Below, piece by piece: positions 1-9,235 of a stretch of 64,000 nucleotides of DNA. The notes beneath the pieces were generated by a model, which was given only the letters and a program-made list of their open reading frames with translations, was not told the origin of the DNA and ran no database searches. The stretch's first letter is position 1. Every line of letters starts with the position of its first letter. Both the position numbers and the translations under genes were made by a program. The DNA comes from an uncultured Pelagibacteraceae bacterium (GTDB taxonomy: Bacteria; Pseudomonadota; Alphaproteobacteria; Pelagibacterales; Pelagibacteraceae): contig CACNAX010000004.1 in the NCBI GenBank assembly GCA_902618565.1, positions 1 to 64,000 on the forward strand, in the 5' to 3' direction.

Positions 1-2
1 AC

Positions 3-743
3 TCTTTAGAAGGAGTGGGTCAAAATTTACAAGATCACTTAGAAACCTACATTCAGCAAGAATGCAAAACTAAAGATACGCTCTATTCTTATGTTAACAA
101 AGTAAATATGCTTAAAATTGGTATTCAATGGTTTCTTTCAAAAAGTGGCCCGTGTTCTACTTCATTTTTAGAAGCAGGTGGTTTTTGCAAATCTTCAGAA
201 GACAAAAGCTATCCAAATATTCAATTTCATTTTTTTCCAGCATTTGTAATCGATCATGGATTAGTTGACCCTGACAGACATGGTTATCAATTACACGCAA
301 GTTTGAATCAACCTAAAAGTAGAGGACATATTAAATTAAATAGTTCAAATCCATACGATTACCCAAAAATTCAATTTAATTATTTAGAAGATGAATATGA
401 TTTAAAAGAAACAATTAAATGTGTTCGTGTAGCTAGACAGATTTTGGGTCAAGACTCAATGAAGCCTTATGCTGGAAAAGAGATTGGTCCAGGTGAAAGT
501 GCAACTGATGATGAGCAAATTACAGAGTATATTAGATCAAAAGCCGAGACAGCTTATCATCCATCCTGCACATTAAAAATGGGTGTGGACAAAATGGCGG
601 TAGTTGATGAAAAATTGAAAGTTCACGGTTTAGAAAATTTAAGAGTTGCAGATGCCTCGGTTATGCCAGAGATTACAAGTGGTAATTTAAATGCACCAAC
701 TTTAATGATAGGCGAAAGAGCGGCTGATTTTATCCTTAATTAG
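3..743 (+). CDS. GMC-family FAD oxidoreductase (choline dehydrogenase-like), 3' part only
   Basis: The reading frame is open to the left window edge, so this is the C-terminal part (about 247 residues) of a larger flavoprotein. The first visible residues (GVGQNLQDHL) are the well-known GMC-family motif that lies mid-protein, so the GTG at 15 is not the true start. The rest is a GMC_oxred_C domain. The active-site His is in AYHPSCTLKMG and the second catalytic position (Asn) is in SGNLNAPTLM. GMC enzymes oxidise alcohols such as choline with FAD; the substrate cannot be told from this fragment. The 3' end overlaps the convergent GFA gene by 8 nt. Confidence 0.9.
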   Translation, partial: SLEGVGQNLQDHLETYIQQECKTKDTLYSYVNKVNMLKIGIQWFLSKSGPCSTSFLEAGGFCKSSEDKSYPNIQFHFFPAFVIDHGLVDPDRHGYQLHASLNQPKSRGHIKLNSSNPYDYPKIQFNYLEDEYDLKETIKCVRVARQILGQDSMKPYAGKEIGPGESATDDEQITEYIRSKAETAYHPSCTLKMGVDKMAVVDEKLKVHGLENLRVADASVMPEITSGNLNAPTLMIGERAADFILN

Positions 744-1212
744 CCTCAAGATATTTTTTATATCTATCTAAACTTTCTTTAGGCCAAGCAATTTTAGGAT
801 CATACATTTCATCATAGCAAATATCTTTGTTTACAATATTTATCCATGGATCTTTACTTTTAACAAATATGTGTGCTTGAGGTGGAAAAAGCTCTGGATT
901 AGATAAAGTGTTTGTTCTGATACTTATCCTTTTAGCAGCAAATTCATAGTCAGAATAAATGTAAACACCACACTTTTTACAAAAGTAAACCTTGCAGCTT
1001 TTTCCACTGCCTGCAATTAATTTTTTTTCTAAAAGGTCACCTTTAATATCTAATGAACTTTCAAAAATACTTGTATTAACAACAAAAGATGATCCGGTTA
1101 TTTTCTTACAATCTTTACAATGACAAGCATGTGTAAATAAAGGCTTAGATTTAATAGTATATTCAATTTCTCCACAAATACAGCTACCAGAAATTGGTTT
1201 AAAATCTTCCAT
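736..1212 (-). CDS. GFA-family (glutathione-dependent formaldehyde-activating-like) zinc protein
   Basis: This is a 158-residue protein with the complete cysteine pattern of the GFA/CENP-V fold: C11 and C13 in the first strand, C30/C32/C35 in HACHCKDCKK, and C78/C81 in FCKKCG. In this family the Cys clusters bind two zinc ions, one structural and one catalytic. Members were named for S-hydroxymethylglutathione formation, but most have no proven substrate. Length is typical. It is convergent with the GMC oxidoreductase and stands alone, with a short AT-rich leader. The family call is firm and the reaction is unknown. Confidence 0.85.
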   Translation of the reverse strand: MEDFKPISGSCICGEIEYTIKSKPLFTHACHCKDCKKITGSSFVVNTSIFESSLDIKGDLLEKKLIAGSGKSCKVYFCKKCGVYIYSDYEFAAKRISIRTNTLSNPELFPPQAHIFVKSKDPWINIVNKDICYDEMYDPKIAWPKESLDRYKKYLEAN

Positions 1213-1274
1213 AAATACTTTTTAGAGTATCTTATTAATTATGAAGGTTAAAGTTTTTTTGATATAGGTGCGAT

Positions 1275-2222
1275 ATGCAAACAAACGATAATACAAAAGG
1301 TATTTTGTTTATTATGACTGGAATGGCCTTTTTTTCCATTCAAGATTCATTAATAAAGTTCATTTTTGAAGATATTGCATTATTTGAGTTATATTTGGGA
1401 AGAACTTTAATACAGGCGACTATTCTCATATCTTTTTTTTTAATAACAAAAAAAAAATTTACTCTTAAAACTCATTATCCTTTTTTGACTTTAGTTAGGG
1501 TTATTTGTTTCTTTTTTGGATTTGCTTTTTTTTATATTTCTTTAACCTTTATGTCTTTAGCGATGGTTAGTGCTCTGTTTTTCTCATGTCCTTTCTTTAT
1601 GTCTATGTTTGCTAAATTTTTCTTAAAAGAACAAATTGGAATTAGAAGATGGAGTGCAATTGTTATAGGTTTTATAGGAGTATTAATTGTACTTAATCCG
1701 ACACTTGAGGAATTTAATTTTTTCAAATTAGCGCCTGTCGGATGTGCGCTTTGTTATGCTTGCTCGATGACAATTACAAAATATACTTCTGATAAAGATA
1801 ATATTTATACTCAAATGACTTTGCTTTATATTTTTGCGGTTATTGTAAGTTTAATTATTTATCTAGTTAGTGGAGATGGAAAATTTAATAATTTTTCTGA
1901 TCCTACTTTACAATTTATTGTTAGAGAATGGTTTACTAACCCTTCAGCTTCATGGCCTTATGTTTTTGTAATGGGAGTGGTTGCTTCTATATCTTTCTTT
2001 TGTGTCTTTTCAGCTTATAGTATTGCTTCACCTTCAATTGTATCTTTGTTTGAATACTCTTATATAATTTTTGCTATGATTGCGGGATATATATTATTTG
2101 AGACAATACCTGAGCCAAGAACGTTTCTTGGGGCAGCTATTATTATTTCTGCAGGAGTGTATATTTACTTTAGAGAAAAAGTCAGAGGTCAAATGATTGC
2201 GACAGACACTCCTAATAGATAA
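1275..2222 (+). CDS. EamA/DMT-superfamily permease
   Basis: The 315-residue protein is almost entirely hydrophobic, with about ten predicted membrane spans arranged as two EamA repeats. The first half includes the IGFIGVLIVLNP segment typical of the end of repeat one. The second half ends with GAAIIISAGVYIYFREK, as in RhaT/YdcZ-type drug/metabolite transporters. Such inner-membrane permeases usually export or import amino acids, nucleosides or osmolytes; the substrate is not predictable. It is a single gene divergent from the GFA gene and upstream of an ABC substrate-binding protein, separated by a 112-nt AT-rich gap. Confidence 0.85.
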   Translation: MQTNDNTKGILFIMTGMAFFSIQDSLIKFIFEDIALFELYLGRTLIQATILISFFLITKKKFTLKTHYPFLTLVRVICFFFGFAFFYISLTFMSLAMVSALFFSCPFFMSMFAKFFLKEQIGIRRWSAIVIGFIGVLIVLNPTLEEFNFFKLAPVGCALCYACSMTITKYTSDKDNIYTQMTLLYIFAVIVSLIIYLVSGDGKFNNFSDPTLQFIVREWFTNPSASWPYVFVMGVVASISFFCVFSAYSIASPSIVSLFEYSYIIFAMIAGYILFETIPEPRTFLGAAIIISAGVYIYFREKVRGQMIATDTPNR

Positions 2223-2334
2223 TTGCTAAAATTATAAGTATTTGATCGAAAATTGAGATAATTTTCTCATTGAAATAATAATTTAATAGGATTTAATTTT
2301 GATTATATAAATTGTTAACAATTAAAGGGAAAAT

Positions 2335-3525
2335 ATGAAAAAATTACTAATAGGTATATTCGTGTTTATCTTAAGCTTTACTTCAAAAGCTTTTTCAGAT
2401 GGGCATGGAATTAAAATGGGTATTATTTTAGGATTTACTGGTCCAATTGAAACCCTAACACCTGCAATGGCTGCTTCTGCAGAACTTGCTTTTAAGGAAG
2501 CTTCAGATTCAGGTTCATTACTAGGTGGGAAAAAAATTTCTGTAGAAAGAGCTGACTCAACTTGTGTTGACTCTGCTGCTGCTACAACTGCTGCTGAAGG
2601 TTTAGTTTCAGGTGGTGTTGTTGCTATTATGGGTGCTGATTGTTCTGGTGTTACAGGTGCAATAGCAACTAATGTTGCTGTACCGAATGGTGTTGTTATG
2701 ATTTCACCATCAGCTACATCTCCAGGATTAACTGATCTTAATGATAAAGGTTATTTCTTCAGAACTGCTCCATCAGATGCTAGAGGAGGACAAGTCTTAG
2801 CGGATATTACAAAAGACAGAAAAGTTAAATCATTAGCTGTAACTCATACTAACAATGACTACGGAAAAGGTTTAGCTGATGTATATGTAGCTGCAGTTAA
2901 AGCTCACGGTATTAAAGTAACAGCTGTTACAGCACACGAAGAGGGTAAAGGTGACTATGGTGCAGAAGTAGCAACACTTGCAGCAGCAGGTGGAGATGCT
3001 CTTGCTGTTTTAGGTTACTTAGATCAAGCTGGTGGTAGTATAATTCAAGGATCATTAGACTCTGGATCATTTGATACTTTTGTTCTTTCAGATGGAATGA
3101 TTGGTGACTCTCTTACTGACAGATTTGGAAAAGATTTAAATAAATCATTTGGATCTTTACCTGGATCAATGGGTAAAGGTGCTGGTATATTTAAAGAAGT
3201 TGCTAGTGCCGGTGGTATTGACTCATCAGGTCCTTACACAGGAGAAAGTTATGACGCGGCAGCCTTGATCACACTTGCAATGCAAGCTGGTGGAAAAGCC
3301 GACAGAATGACTATTCAAAAAAATGTAATGTCAGTAGCCAATGCTCCTGGAACAAAAATTTATCCAGGTGAATTAAAGAAAGCACTTGATTTATTAGCTA
3401 AAGGTAAGGCGGTAAACTATGAAGGTGCTACAGCTGTTGAATTTACAGATGTTGGTGAAGCTTTTGGATCTTTTATTGAAAAAGAAATAAAAGGTGGAAA
3501 GTTTAAAGACAAAAAGCAAAGATAA
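2335..3525 (+). CDS. Branched-chain-type ABC transporter substrate-binding protein
   Basis: The 396-residue periplasmic receptor has a signal peptide at about residues 1-22 (hydrophobic core, cleavage near SKAFS). It then has a Leu/Ile/Val-binding-protein (Peripla_BP_6) fold: GIILGFTGPIETL at the N-terminus, SPSATSPGL in the ligand cleft and NDYGKG in lobe two. It captures an amino acid or related solute for a HAAT-type permease. The permease and ATPase genes lie convergently just downstream (3629-7501), so it probably serves that complex although it is on the other strand. A strong Shine-Dalgarno (AAAGGGAAAAT) precedes the ATG, and a strong terminator follows. Ala/Gly/Ser-rich composition suggests high expression. 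The ligand is unknown. Confidence 0.88.
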   Translation: MKKLLIGIFVFILSFTSKAFSDGHGIKMGIILGFTGPIETLTPAMAASAELAFKEASDSGSLLGGKKISVERADSTCVDSAAATTAAEGLVSGGVVAIMGADCSGVTGAIATNVAVPNGVVMISPSATSPGLTDLNDKGYFFRTAPSDARGGQVLADITKDRKVKSLAVTHTNNDYGKGLADVYVAAVKAHGIKVTAVTAHEEGKGDYGAEVATLAAAGGDALAVLGYLDQAGGSIIQGSLDSGSFDTFVLSDGMIGDSLTDRFGKDLNKSFGSLPGSMGKGAGIFKEVASAGGIDSSGPYTGESYDAAALITLAMQAGGKADRMTIQKNVMSVANAPGTKIYPGELKKALDLLAKGKAVNYEGATAVEFTDVGEAFGSFIEKEIKGGKFKDKKQR

Positions 3526-3534
3526 TTAGAAATT

Positions 3535-3562
3535 AAAACCCCAGTTTCTTAACTGGGGTTTT
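3535..3562. terminator. Bidirectional intrinsic terminator
   Basis: A perfect 12-bp inverted repeat (AAAACCCCAGTT / AACTGGGGTTTT) encloses a TCTT tetraloop, with T-runs on both strands. It starts 10 nt after the stop of the substrate-binding protein gene and lies 66 nt beyond the 3' end of the convergent livM. It can stop transcription from both sides. Confidence 0.93.
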
Positions 3563-3628
3563 AAAATAAATATTTGTCAGATAAATAAAATATTAATCCT
3601 AAAACAATACCTAATAAAATATAATACA

Positions 3629-4999
3629 TTATTGTTTAATAATTTTTTCCGGAATAATTCCTTGTGGTCTATAACGCATTATTAAAAGTAAACCAATTCC
3701 AATAACTAAGAATCTAAAATATGGAGCACTTTCAATTAAGTGAACTCTAACTGCATTAGTTTCTGGCAGATGGGATGTAAACAAATTAATTAAAAATAAT
3801 GCAATTGGAGCAGCTTCGACCCATAAAAACCAAACTACAAATCCCCCCAATATTGCTCCGAAATTATTTCCTGTTCCGCCTACTATTACCATGACCCAAA
3901 TCACAAAAGTATATCTCATGGGTCTATAGCTACCCGGTGTAAACAAACCATCATTTGTAACCATCATAGCTCCAGCTAGGCCAACTATTGCAGATCCCAA
4001 AATAAAAATAAGAAGATGCTCTTTAACAATATTTTTACCCATTGCACTTGCCGCCTCTTCATTATCTCTTATAGCTCTCATTTTTCTTCCCCAAGGTGAA
4101 TAAAGGGCTTTCTGTGTTACAATTAATAAAATAACAACAACAGTAAGAAATAAACCTGTAAAACATAATTTTACATAAACAGATGAAGCATCAATAACCA
4201 TTTGATTTAGAGCTTCTTGCTTATCAGAGATTGAATTAATTAAATTTAATTTTGATGAATTAAATTTTGTAACTAAATTTATAAACCATTCTGAAGTTTG
4301 TAGATCTATTTCGTATGGTGCTGGTCTTTTTAATCCTATTACATTTTTAACACCTCTTGCCAACCATTCCTCATGTTTAATAATTGAAACGATAATTTCT
4401 GCTATTAATAATGTTGCAATCGCTAAATAATCTGCTCGAAGACCTAAAGCGATCTTTCCTATGACAAATGCTAAACTGCCAGCCAAAAGCGCACCGAAAA
4501 TCCAAGAAAATAAAACGGGTAATCCCATGCCACCAAGAAATCCTGTCTTTGCTGGATCAACTGATTCTATAGCTTCTATTCCTGGTGCAGCAGTCACTCT
4601 TAGTAAAATTATTCCACCCAAGATTACAGAGGCTACTGAGTAATTTCTTAATTTAGACTTATCAAATCTAATAAGTATAAATTTAACTACAAAGATAATT
4701 GCAACAATTATCCATATACAAGCTAAAATATTTAAACCTCCAACTTGCCAAGCTTTTTTGACTGGCTCAACCGAAACTAGGACTACAGCCAATCCTCCTA
4801 ATGCTGTATATCCCATTATACCAAAATTGATTAATCCTGCATAACCCCATTGAATATTTGCACCAATTGTCATAACTGCAGAAATTAAACAATAATTTAA
4901 AATAGTTAATGCAATAGACCAGGATTGAAATATCCCAACCAAAATTATTAAAAATATCATGATTGAATATGCGGCGATGACATTTTTATAATTCTTCAT
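3629..4999 (-). CDS. Branched-chain-type ABC transporter permease, LivM family
   Basis: This 456-residue inner-membrane permease has the LivM signature near the N-terminus (ANIQWGYAGLINFGIMGYTALGG), the RAIRDNEEAASAMG cytoplasmic loop, and a final VIWVMVIVGGTGNNFGAILGG segment. It is longer than usual for LivM. About 70 extra residues, partly polar, sit mid-protein around SEWFINLVTKFNSSKLNLI, together with additional N-terminal spans. It pairs with the LivH at 4996-6006, overlapping its stop by 4 nt, so translation is probably coupled. It is the last gene of the minus-strand run. Confidence 0.88.
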   Translation of the reverse strand: MKNYKNVIAAYSIMIFLIILVGIFQSWSIALTILNYCLISAVMTIGANIQWGYAGLINFGIMGYTALGGLAVVLVSVEPVKKAWQVGGLNILACIWIIVAIIFVVKFILIRFDKSKLRNYSVASVILGGIILLRVTAAPGIEAIESVDPAKTGFLGGMGLPVLFSWIFGALLAGSLAFVIGKIALGLRADYLAIATLLIAEIIVSIIKHEEWLARGVKNVIGLKRPAPYEIDLQTSEWFINLVTKFNSSKLNLINSISDKQEALNQMVIDASSVYVKLCFTGLFLTVVVILLIVTQKALYSPWGRKMRAIRDNEEAASAMGKNIVKEHLLIFILGSAIVGLAGAMMVTNDGLFTPGSYRPMRYTFVIWVMVIVGGTGNNFGAILGGFVVWFLWVEAAPIALFLINLFTSHLPETNAVRVHLIESAPYFRFLVIGIGLLLIMRYRPQGIIPEKIIKQ

Positions 5000-6006
5000 A
5001 TTACTTTTCCTTTAAAGATACCTGACGGCCTTATTAATAAAACTATTACTAAAATTGAGAATGAAACTGCAAACTTGTAATCTGTCGATAATAACTGGAG
5101 TAAAGAGTCTGGCTCAAGATGTTCAGGTAATAGATACGATATAAATCTTTTGTATGCGTAAGTTACAAATATTTCTGCAAAAGCTATAACGTATCCACCT
5201 AGGAAGGCTCCAAATGGATTTCCGATTCCTCCAACAATTGCTGCAGCGAATATTGGAAGCATATTATTAAAATAAACAAAAGGTCTATAACTTTTATCTA
5301 AACCATATAATACTCCACCAATAGTAGCCAAAATTCCTGCGATGACCCATGTTATCAAAACAACTCTCTTAGGATCTATACCAGATAATAATGCTAAATC
5401 TTCATTGTCTGAATAAGCTCTCATACTTGTTCCAGTTTTAGTTCTATTTAAAAACCAAAACATTATTGAAACAACAATTAAGGTTACGATTATTGTTATT
5501 GCTTGTGTTGATTTTAAAGTTATACCTTCTGCAAGACCAGTCATTTCTTTAAATTCTGTTGCTTTAATTATAAATTTTTCACCATCTAAAAATCTTCTGT
5601 CAGATGGTCCGATGATTATTCTAATTAGGGCTTGAGTGACAAACATTACCCCTACACTAACCATTGCAAACTGAACTGGAGGACTTTTTTTTACCCTGTA
5701 ATAACTAAAAACAAATTTGTCTATGATTAACATATATAAAATCATCATCAGGATGGCGAAAGGAATTGTTAAAAGTGCTGTTGGTAGAACACCTAATCCA
5801 AAACCTAAGGACTGAAAATAATATGTTAGAATAACTGCAAACATTGTTCCAAAAGACATCATGTCTCCAGTTGCAAAATTAGCAAATCTTAAAACTGCAT
5901 AAATTAAAGTAACAAAAATAGCACCTAAAGCTAATTGTGAACCATAAGCTAACGCTGGTATTACTGTGAAATTAAAAAGTACAATTATTGCATTTAAGAA
6001 ATCCAT
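4996..6006 (-). CDS. Branched-chain-type ABC transporter permease, LivH family
   Basis: The 336-residue polytopic protein has LivH hallmarks: ALGAIFVTLIYAVLRFANFATGD in the N-terminal third, RAYSDNEDLALLSGI in the coupling loop and AAAIVGGIGNPFGAFLGGY near the C-terminus. It forms the heterodimeric membrane channel with the neighbouring LivM. It starts 1 nt into the end of the upstream livF (ATG and stop share a base) and overlaps livM by 4 nt, a tightly coupled arrangement. The substrate is an amino acid or a related small polar solute; it cannot be narrowed further. Confidence 0.9.
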   Translation of the reverse strand: MDFLNAIIVLFNFTVIPALAYGSQLALGAIFVTLIYAVLRFANFATGDMMSFGTMFAVILTYYFQSLGFGLGVLPTALLTIPFAILMMILYMLIIDKFVFSYYRVKKSPPVQFAMVSVGVMFVTQALIRIIIGPSDRRFLDGEKFIIKATEFKEMTGLAEGITLKSTQAITIIVTLIVVSIMFWFLNRTKTGTSMRAYSDNEDLALLSGIDPKRVVLITWVIAGILATIGGVLYGLDKSYRPFVYFNNMLPIFAAAIVGGIGNPFGAFLGGYVIAFAEIFVTYAYKRFISYLLPEHLEPDSLLQLLSTDYKFAVSFSILVIVLLIRPSGIFKGKVI

Positions 6007-6713
6007 TATGCTCCCAAAAATGATCTACGAACCTCTGGATCCTCAAGTAAATCATTACCGGATCCCTCAAATTTATTTTGACCTGTTACCAATACATAGC
6101 CTCGATCTGAAATACTTAATGCTTGCTTTGCGTTTTGCTCAACCATAATAACGGCAACATTTGTTTTTTTAACTTTTATTATATGTTCAAACAATTCATC
6201 CATTACAATTGGAGAAACTCCAGCTGTGGGCTCATCTAACATAAGAACTGATGGATCACTCATTAAAGCTCTTCCAAGTGCGACTTGCTGACGTTGTCCA
6301 CCAGATAATTGTCCTACGACTTGGGATTTTTTTTCACTCAAGATTGGAAATAAACTATAAATACTATCAATTTTATTTTCCAAACTCCCTTCTGTCAAAA
6401 AGCCACCGATCTCTAAATTTTCTCTAACTGTTAATTCTGCAAATACATTTCTTGTTTGTGGAACAAATGAAATCCCCTTTTTTACTCGATCTTGAGGATT
6501 AATTTTTGAAATATCTTCACCATTCAAAGTTACAGAGCCTGATTTTAATTTTAATAATCCGAGCATCGCTTTCATGGCTGTTGATTTGCCAGCACCATTG
6601 GGACCTAGAATAGCTACTATCTCTCCCCTATTGGCAGTTATGGAACATGAACTAATAATATCTGGGCCATCCCCATAACCTGCAGTCATTTTAGCTCCTT
6701 CAAAGTATGCCAT
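6006..6713 (-). CDS. Branched-chain-type ABC transporter ATPase, LivF family
   Basis: The 235-residue ABC ATPase is complete: Walker A GPNGAGKS, Q-loop FVPQTRNVF, signature LSGGQRQQVALGRAL, Walker B VLMLDEPTAG and switch-region VEQNAKQAL. The VEQNAKQAL form and the length are LivF-type. It couples ATP hydrolysis to transport with the LivG at 6713-7501. It shares one base with the stop of livG and one with livH. Confidence 0.92.
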   Translation of the reverse strand: MAYFEGAKMTAGYGDGPDIISSCSITANRGEIVAILGPNGAGKSTAMKAMLGLLKLKSGSVTLNGEDISKINPQDRVKKGISFVPQTRNVFAELTVRENLEIGGFLTEGSLENKIDSIYSLFPILSEKKSQVVGQLSGGQRQQVALGRALMSDPSVLMLDEPTAGVSPIVMDELFEHIIKVKKTNVAVIMVEQNAKQALSISDRGYVLVTGQNKFEGSGNDLLEDPEVRRSFLGA

Positions 6714-7501
6714 TAATTTTCTTTTTTTGTTAAGTTTGACTTTCCAAGATAGCTCTCAATTACTTTTTCATTTTTTTTGACTTCTTCAGATGTTCCTTCA
6801 AATAAAACTGAACCATCTGCCATTACTATTACTGGATCACACATTCTACTTATAAAATCCATATCATGCTCTATCATACAAAAAGTGTAATTTTTTTCTT
6901 TATTCAATTTTAATATTGCAGTTCCTAAATCTTTTAAAAGTGTTCGATTAACTCCCGCTCCCACTTCATCAAGTAAAACCAATTTTGCATCAACCATCAT
7001 AGTTCTTCCTAATTCTAATAATTTTTTTTGACCTCCTGAAAGATTTCCTGCCCTTTCATTAGCTAAATGTGTTAAATTAAGAAAATCTACAACCTCATAG
7101 GCTTTTTCTCTAATAACTTTTTCCTCTTTTTTAACTAGTCCAGGTTTAATAAGCGCATTTAATAAATTTTCTCCACTTTGATTTGATGGTACCATCATTA
7201 AGTTTTCTAAAACTGTTAAGTTTGAAAATTCATGTGCAATCTGAAAAGTTCTTAATAATCCTCTGCCAAACAACTCATATGATGGTACATCGGTAATATT
7301 TTCATCATTAAATATTACCTCACCATCATTAGATTTTAAATTTCCAGCTATTAAATTAAATAATGTTGTTTTTCCTGAACCATTTGGGCCAATTATTCCA
7401 GTGATTGAACCCGATCTAATATTTAATGAGCAATTTGATACTGCTGCTAGTCCTCCGAATAATTTTGTAAGATTGTTTACCTGTAAGATATTGTCAGACA
7501 T
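6713..7501 (-). CDS. Branched-chain-type ABC transporter ATPase, LivG family
   Basis: The 262-residue ATPase has Walker A GPNGSGKT, the LivG-specific LLRTFQIAHEF Q-loop, signature LSGGQKKLLELGR and Walker B LVLLDEVGAGV. Val replaces the usual Pro after DE, a variant seen in some LivG proteins. The C-terminal IEHDMDFI switch His is intact. It follows the ProC-like gene by a single base and precedes livF directly, so it belongs to the same transcript. Confidence 0.92.
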   Translation of the reverse strand: MSDNILQVNNLTKLFGGLAAVSNCSLNIRSGSITGIIGPNGSGKTTLFNLIAGNLKSNDGEVIFNDENITDVPSYELFGRGLLRTFQIAHEFSNLTVLENLMMVPSNQSGENLLNALIKPGLVKKEEKVIREKAYEVVDFLNLTHLANERAGNLSGGQKKLLELGRTMMVDAKLVLLDEVGAGVNRTLLKDLGTAILKLNKEKNYTFCMIEHDMDFISRMCDPVIVMADGSVLFEGTSEEVKKNEKVIESYLGKSNLTKKEN

Positions 7502-7502
7502 T

Positions 7503-8276
7503 TTACTTACTTTTTTTTAATCTATTCAAGACACTATTTGCTGTTTTATCTAGAGATTTATAAAATCCAAGTTTTCTTAATTCTTTAACAGCTTGTTCAT
7601 TTAAACCTTTTGGAGTTTGTGAATTTTTAACAAGTACTTTTAAATTTTTATTTGAATTAATTTTTGCATCCTCAGATAAAGCAATAAATAACGAGGTAAT
7701 ATACTTTTGAGAGTCACTTCTATTAATTCCCTTTTTTACTAACCATTCACTCAGAGTTTGTAGTAATTCATAAAATGGTGCCATCATTGATGAAGTTGAC
7801 CAAAAATTTAGTGATAGGTTTTCATTTTTTATTTCAACAGATGTGCCAAGCTTATTAAAAAAATTTCTAACTTGTTTATCTGGTGGAAAAATTGGTACTG
7901 GTCCTTTTCTAAGAGAAATTGGAGGCAAAGGAATTGCTCTAATAATCTTAGTTTTAATTTTAATATATTTTTTTAATTCAGTCATTTTTATAGTTGATAT
8001 AAAACTTATTATCGTTTGACCTTTTTTAAATTTTAGTTTTGGAAGAATAATTTTTCCAATAGTTGGTGTTACTGCTAAAAAAACCCAATTTGATTGATTT
8101 ATAATATCTTGATTATCAGTAGATACTTTTATCTTTTTACTTTTTCTTTTAAGTTCACTTGAAATCTTTGAATTTCTCTTTGAAATAATTATTTTATTAA
8201 TTTTTAATTTTGATCCCAGTATTCCGTTGATTACTGATTTTGAGATATGTCCTGTACCAATAAATCCGATTTTCAT
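7503..8276 (-). CDS. Pyrroline-5-carboxylate reductase-like NAD(P) oxidoreductase
   Basis: The 257-residue protein has an N-terminal Rossmann motif (MKIGFIGTGHISKSVINGIL), the AVTP segment at the end of the coenzyme domain, a RAIPLPP motif and an all-helical C-terminal half, as in ProC. The C-terminal TPKG replaces the more usual TPGGTT of true proline-forming enzymes, and the protein is very Lys-rich. It may therefore be a divergent ProC relative rather than the main biosynthetic enzyme. It sits between csiD-like and liv genes in the same direction, which suggests an amino-acid-related role. Confidence 0.7.
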   Translation of the reverse strand: MKIGFIGTGHISKSVINGILGSKLKINKIIISKRNSKISSELKRKSKKIKVSTDNQDIINQSNWVFLAVTPTIGKIILPKLKFKKGQTIISFISTIKMTELKKYIKIKTKIIRAIPLPPISLRKGPVPIFPPDKQVRNFFNKLGTSVEIKNENLSLNFWSTSSMMAPFYELLQTLSEWLVKKGINRSDSQKYITSLFIALSEDAKINSNKNLKVLVKNSQTPKGLNEQAVKELRKLGFYKSLDKTANSVLNRLKKSK

Positions 8277-8309
8277 GATAAACTAAGTGATTATTATCAC
8301 TAAAATTAA

Positions 8310-9230
8310 TTAATTAGTAAAAAAAGAACCTCTAATTCTTAGTAATTCTCTTGATAATTTTTTATTTTCTACAAATGGTTTTCTACCATGAAGCCAGAAA
8401 TAGTTATTTGCAACTACTGAAAAGCCAACTGGTAAAGGCATTACAATCTTTTTTTGACTTCCCTCTAAAGAGTCTGATAATTTTTGTAGAAATAGTCCTT
8501 GTTCCATATTTTTAGGCTCAGGAAATTGGTCTATGTAAGAAATTTGTGGCTTTCCATTTTCGTCTTCTGAAAAAACAGGATGTTCTACTTTATAGTCAAC
8601 ATTTTTACTTTTTGGAGAACCCCATATAAAGTTTTGTTTTCCAACTTTATCTTTAGTTAAGCTATCTAAATGTTCCCAATCATCAAGGTGCAACATTGCA
8701 GTTTCTCCACCTTGTACATTTTCTTCCTCCATTTTTAACATTAATAACCAATCAGTTTTTTCTTTAACATAAGTACCATCAGTATGAAGATCCATATTTG
8801 TATATGCTTTTCTAAGATATGAATCGCTATTGTCCTCATGTTTAACATGAAATCTTGCATAATATTTTCCGGCCATTGAGTCAAAATTTGGATTACCAAG
8901 TAAGTGTGTTACGGCTGTAGATAGTTTAATAAGAAAATTATTATCGATTTTTTTATTTTTATTTTTAGGTCCTATAATAAAACAACCTGTGTCTCTATCT
9001 CTTAATACAGAGTTTATAAATTTTCCTAGCTTTCCACCTGTTGAATCATCTAAAGATTTTGCAAGTGTAAATCTACTAAAAGGTTTGTATTCAAGAGCCG
9101 TAATATCAAATTTTTTAAAAGGAAATATTAGTTTATCTATAATTTCGTCTTCGATTTCAATATTGATTATTCTTTTAGAATAATCATTAAATGAAATATC
9201 AAACCCTTGAATAGTATCTAAGCTATCCAT
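8310..9230 (-). CDS. glaH: CsiD/GlaH-family glutarate 2-hydroxylase (Fe(II)/2-oxoglutarate dioxygenase)
   Basis: The 306-residue protein matches CsiD along its length: an ALEYKPFSRF segment, HLLGNPNFDSMAGKYYARF, NSDSYLRKAYTNMDLHTDGTY, MLHLDDWEHLD and WLHGRKPF. The metal ligands are visible as the H-x-D of LHTDGTY and the distal His of WLHGR; Arg in RELLRIRG is placed to bind 2-oxoglutarate. In E. coli this enzyme converts glutarate to L-2-hydroxyglutarate in lysine/cadaverine breakdown. The usual partners (lhgO, gabDT, lysine-pathway genes) are not in the window; the neighbours are amino-acid transport genes. The family call is strong and the exact substrate is inferred. Confidence 0.88.
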   Translation of the reverse strand: MDSLDTIQGFDISFNDYSKRIINIEIEDEIIDKLIFPFKKFDITALEYKPFSRFTLAKSLDDSTGGKLGKFINSVLRDRDTGCFIIGPKNKNKKIDNNFLIKLSTAVTHLLGNPNFDSMAGKYYARFHVKHEDNSDSYLRKAYTNMDLHTDGTYVKEKTDWLLMLKMEEENVQGGETAMLHLDDWEHLDSLTKDKVGKQNFIWGSPKSKNVDYKVEHPVFSEDENGKPQISYIDQFPEPKNMEQGLFLQKLSDSLEGSQKKIVMPLPVGFSVVANNYFWLHGRKPFVENKKLSRELLRIRGSFFTN

Positions 9231-9235
9231 TATAA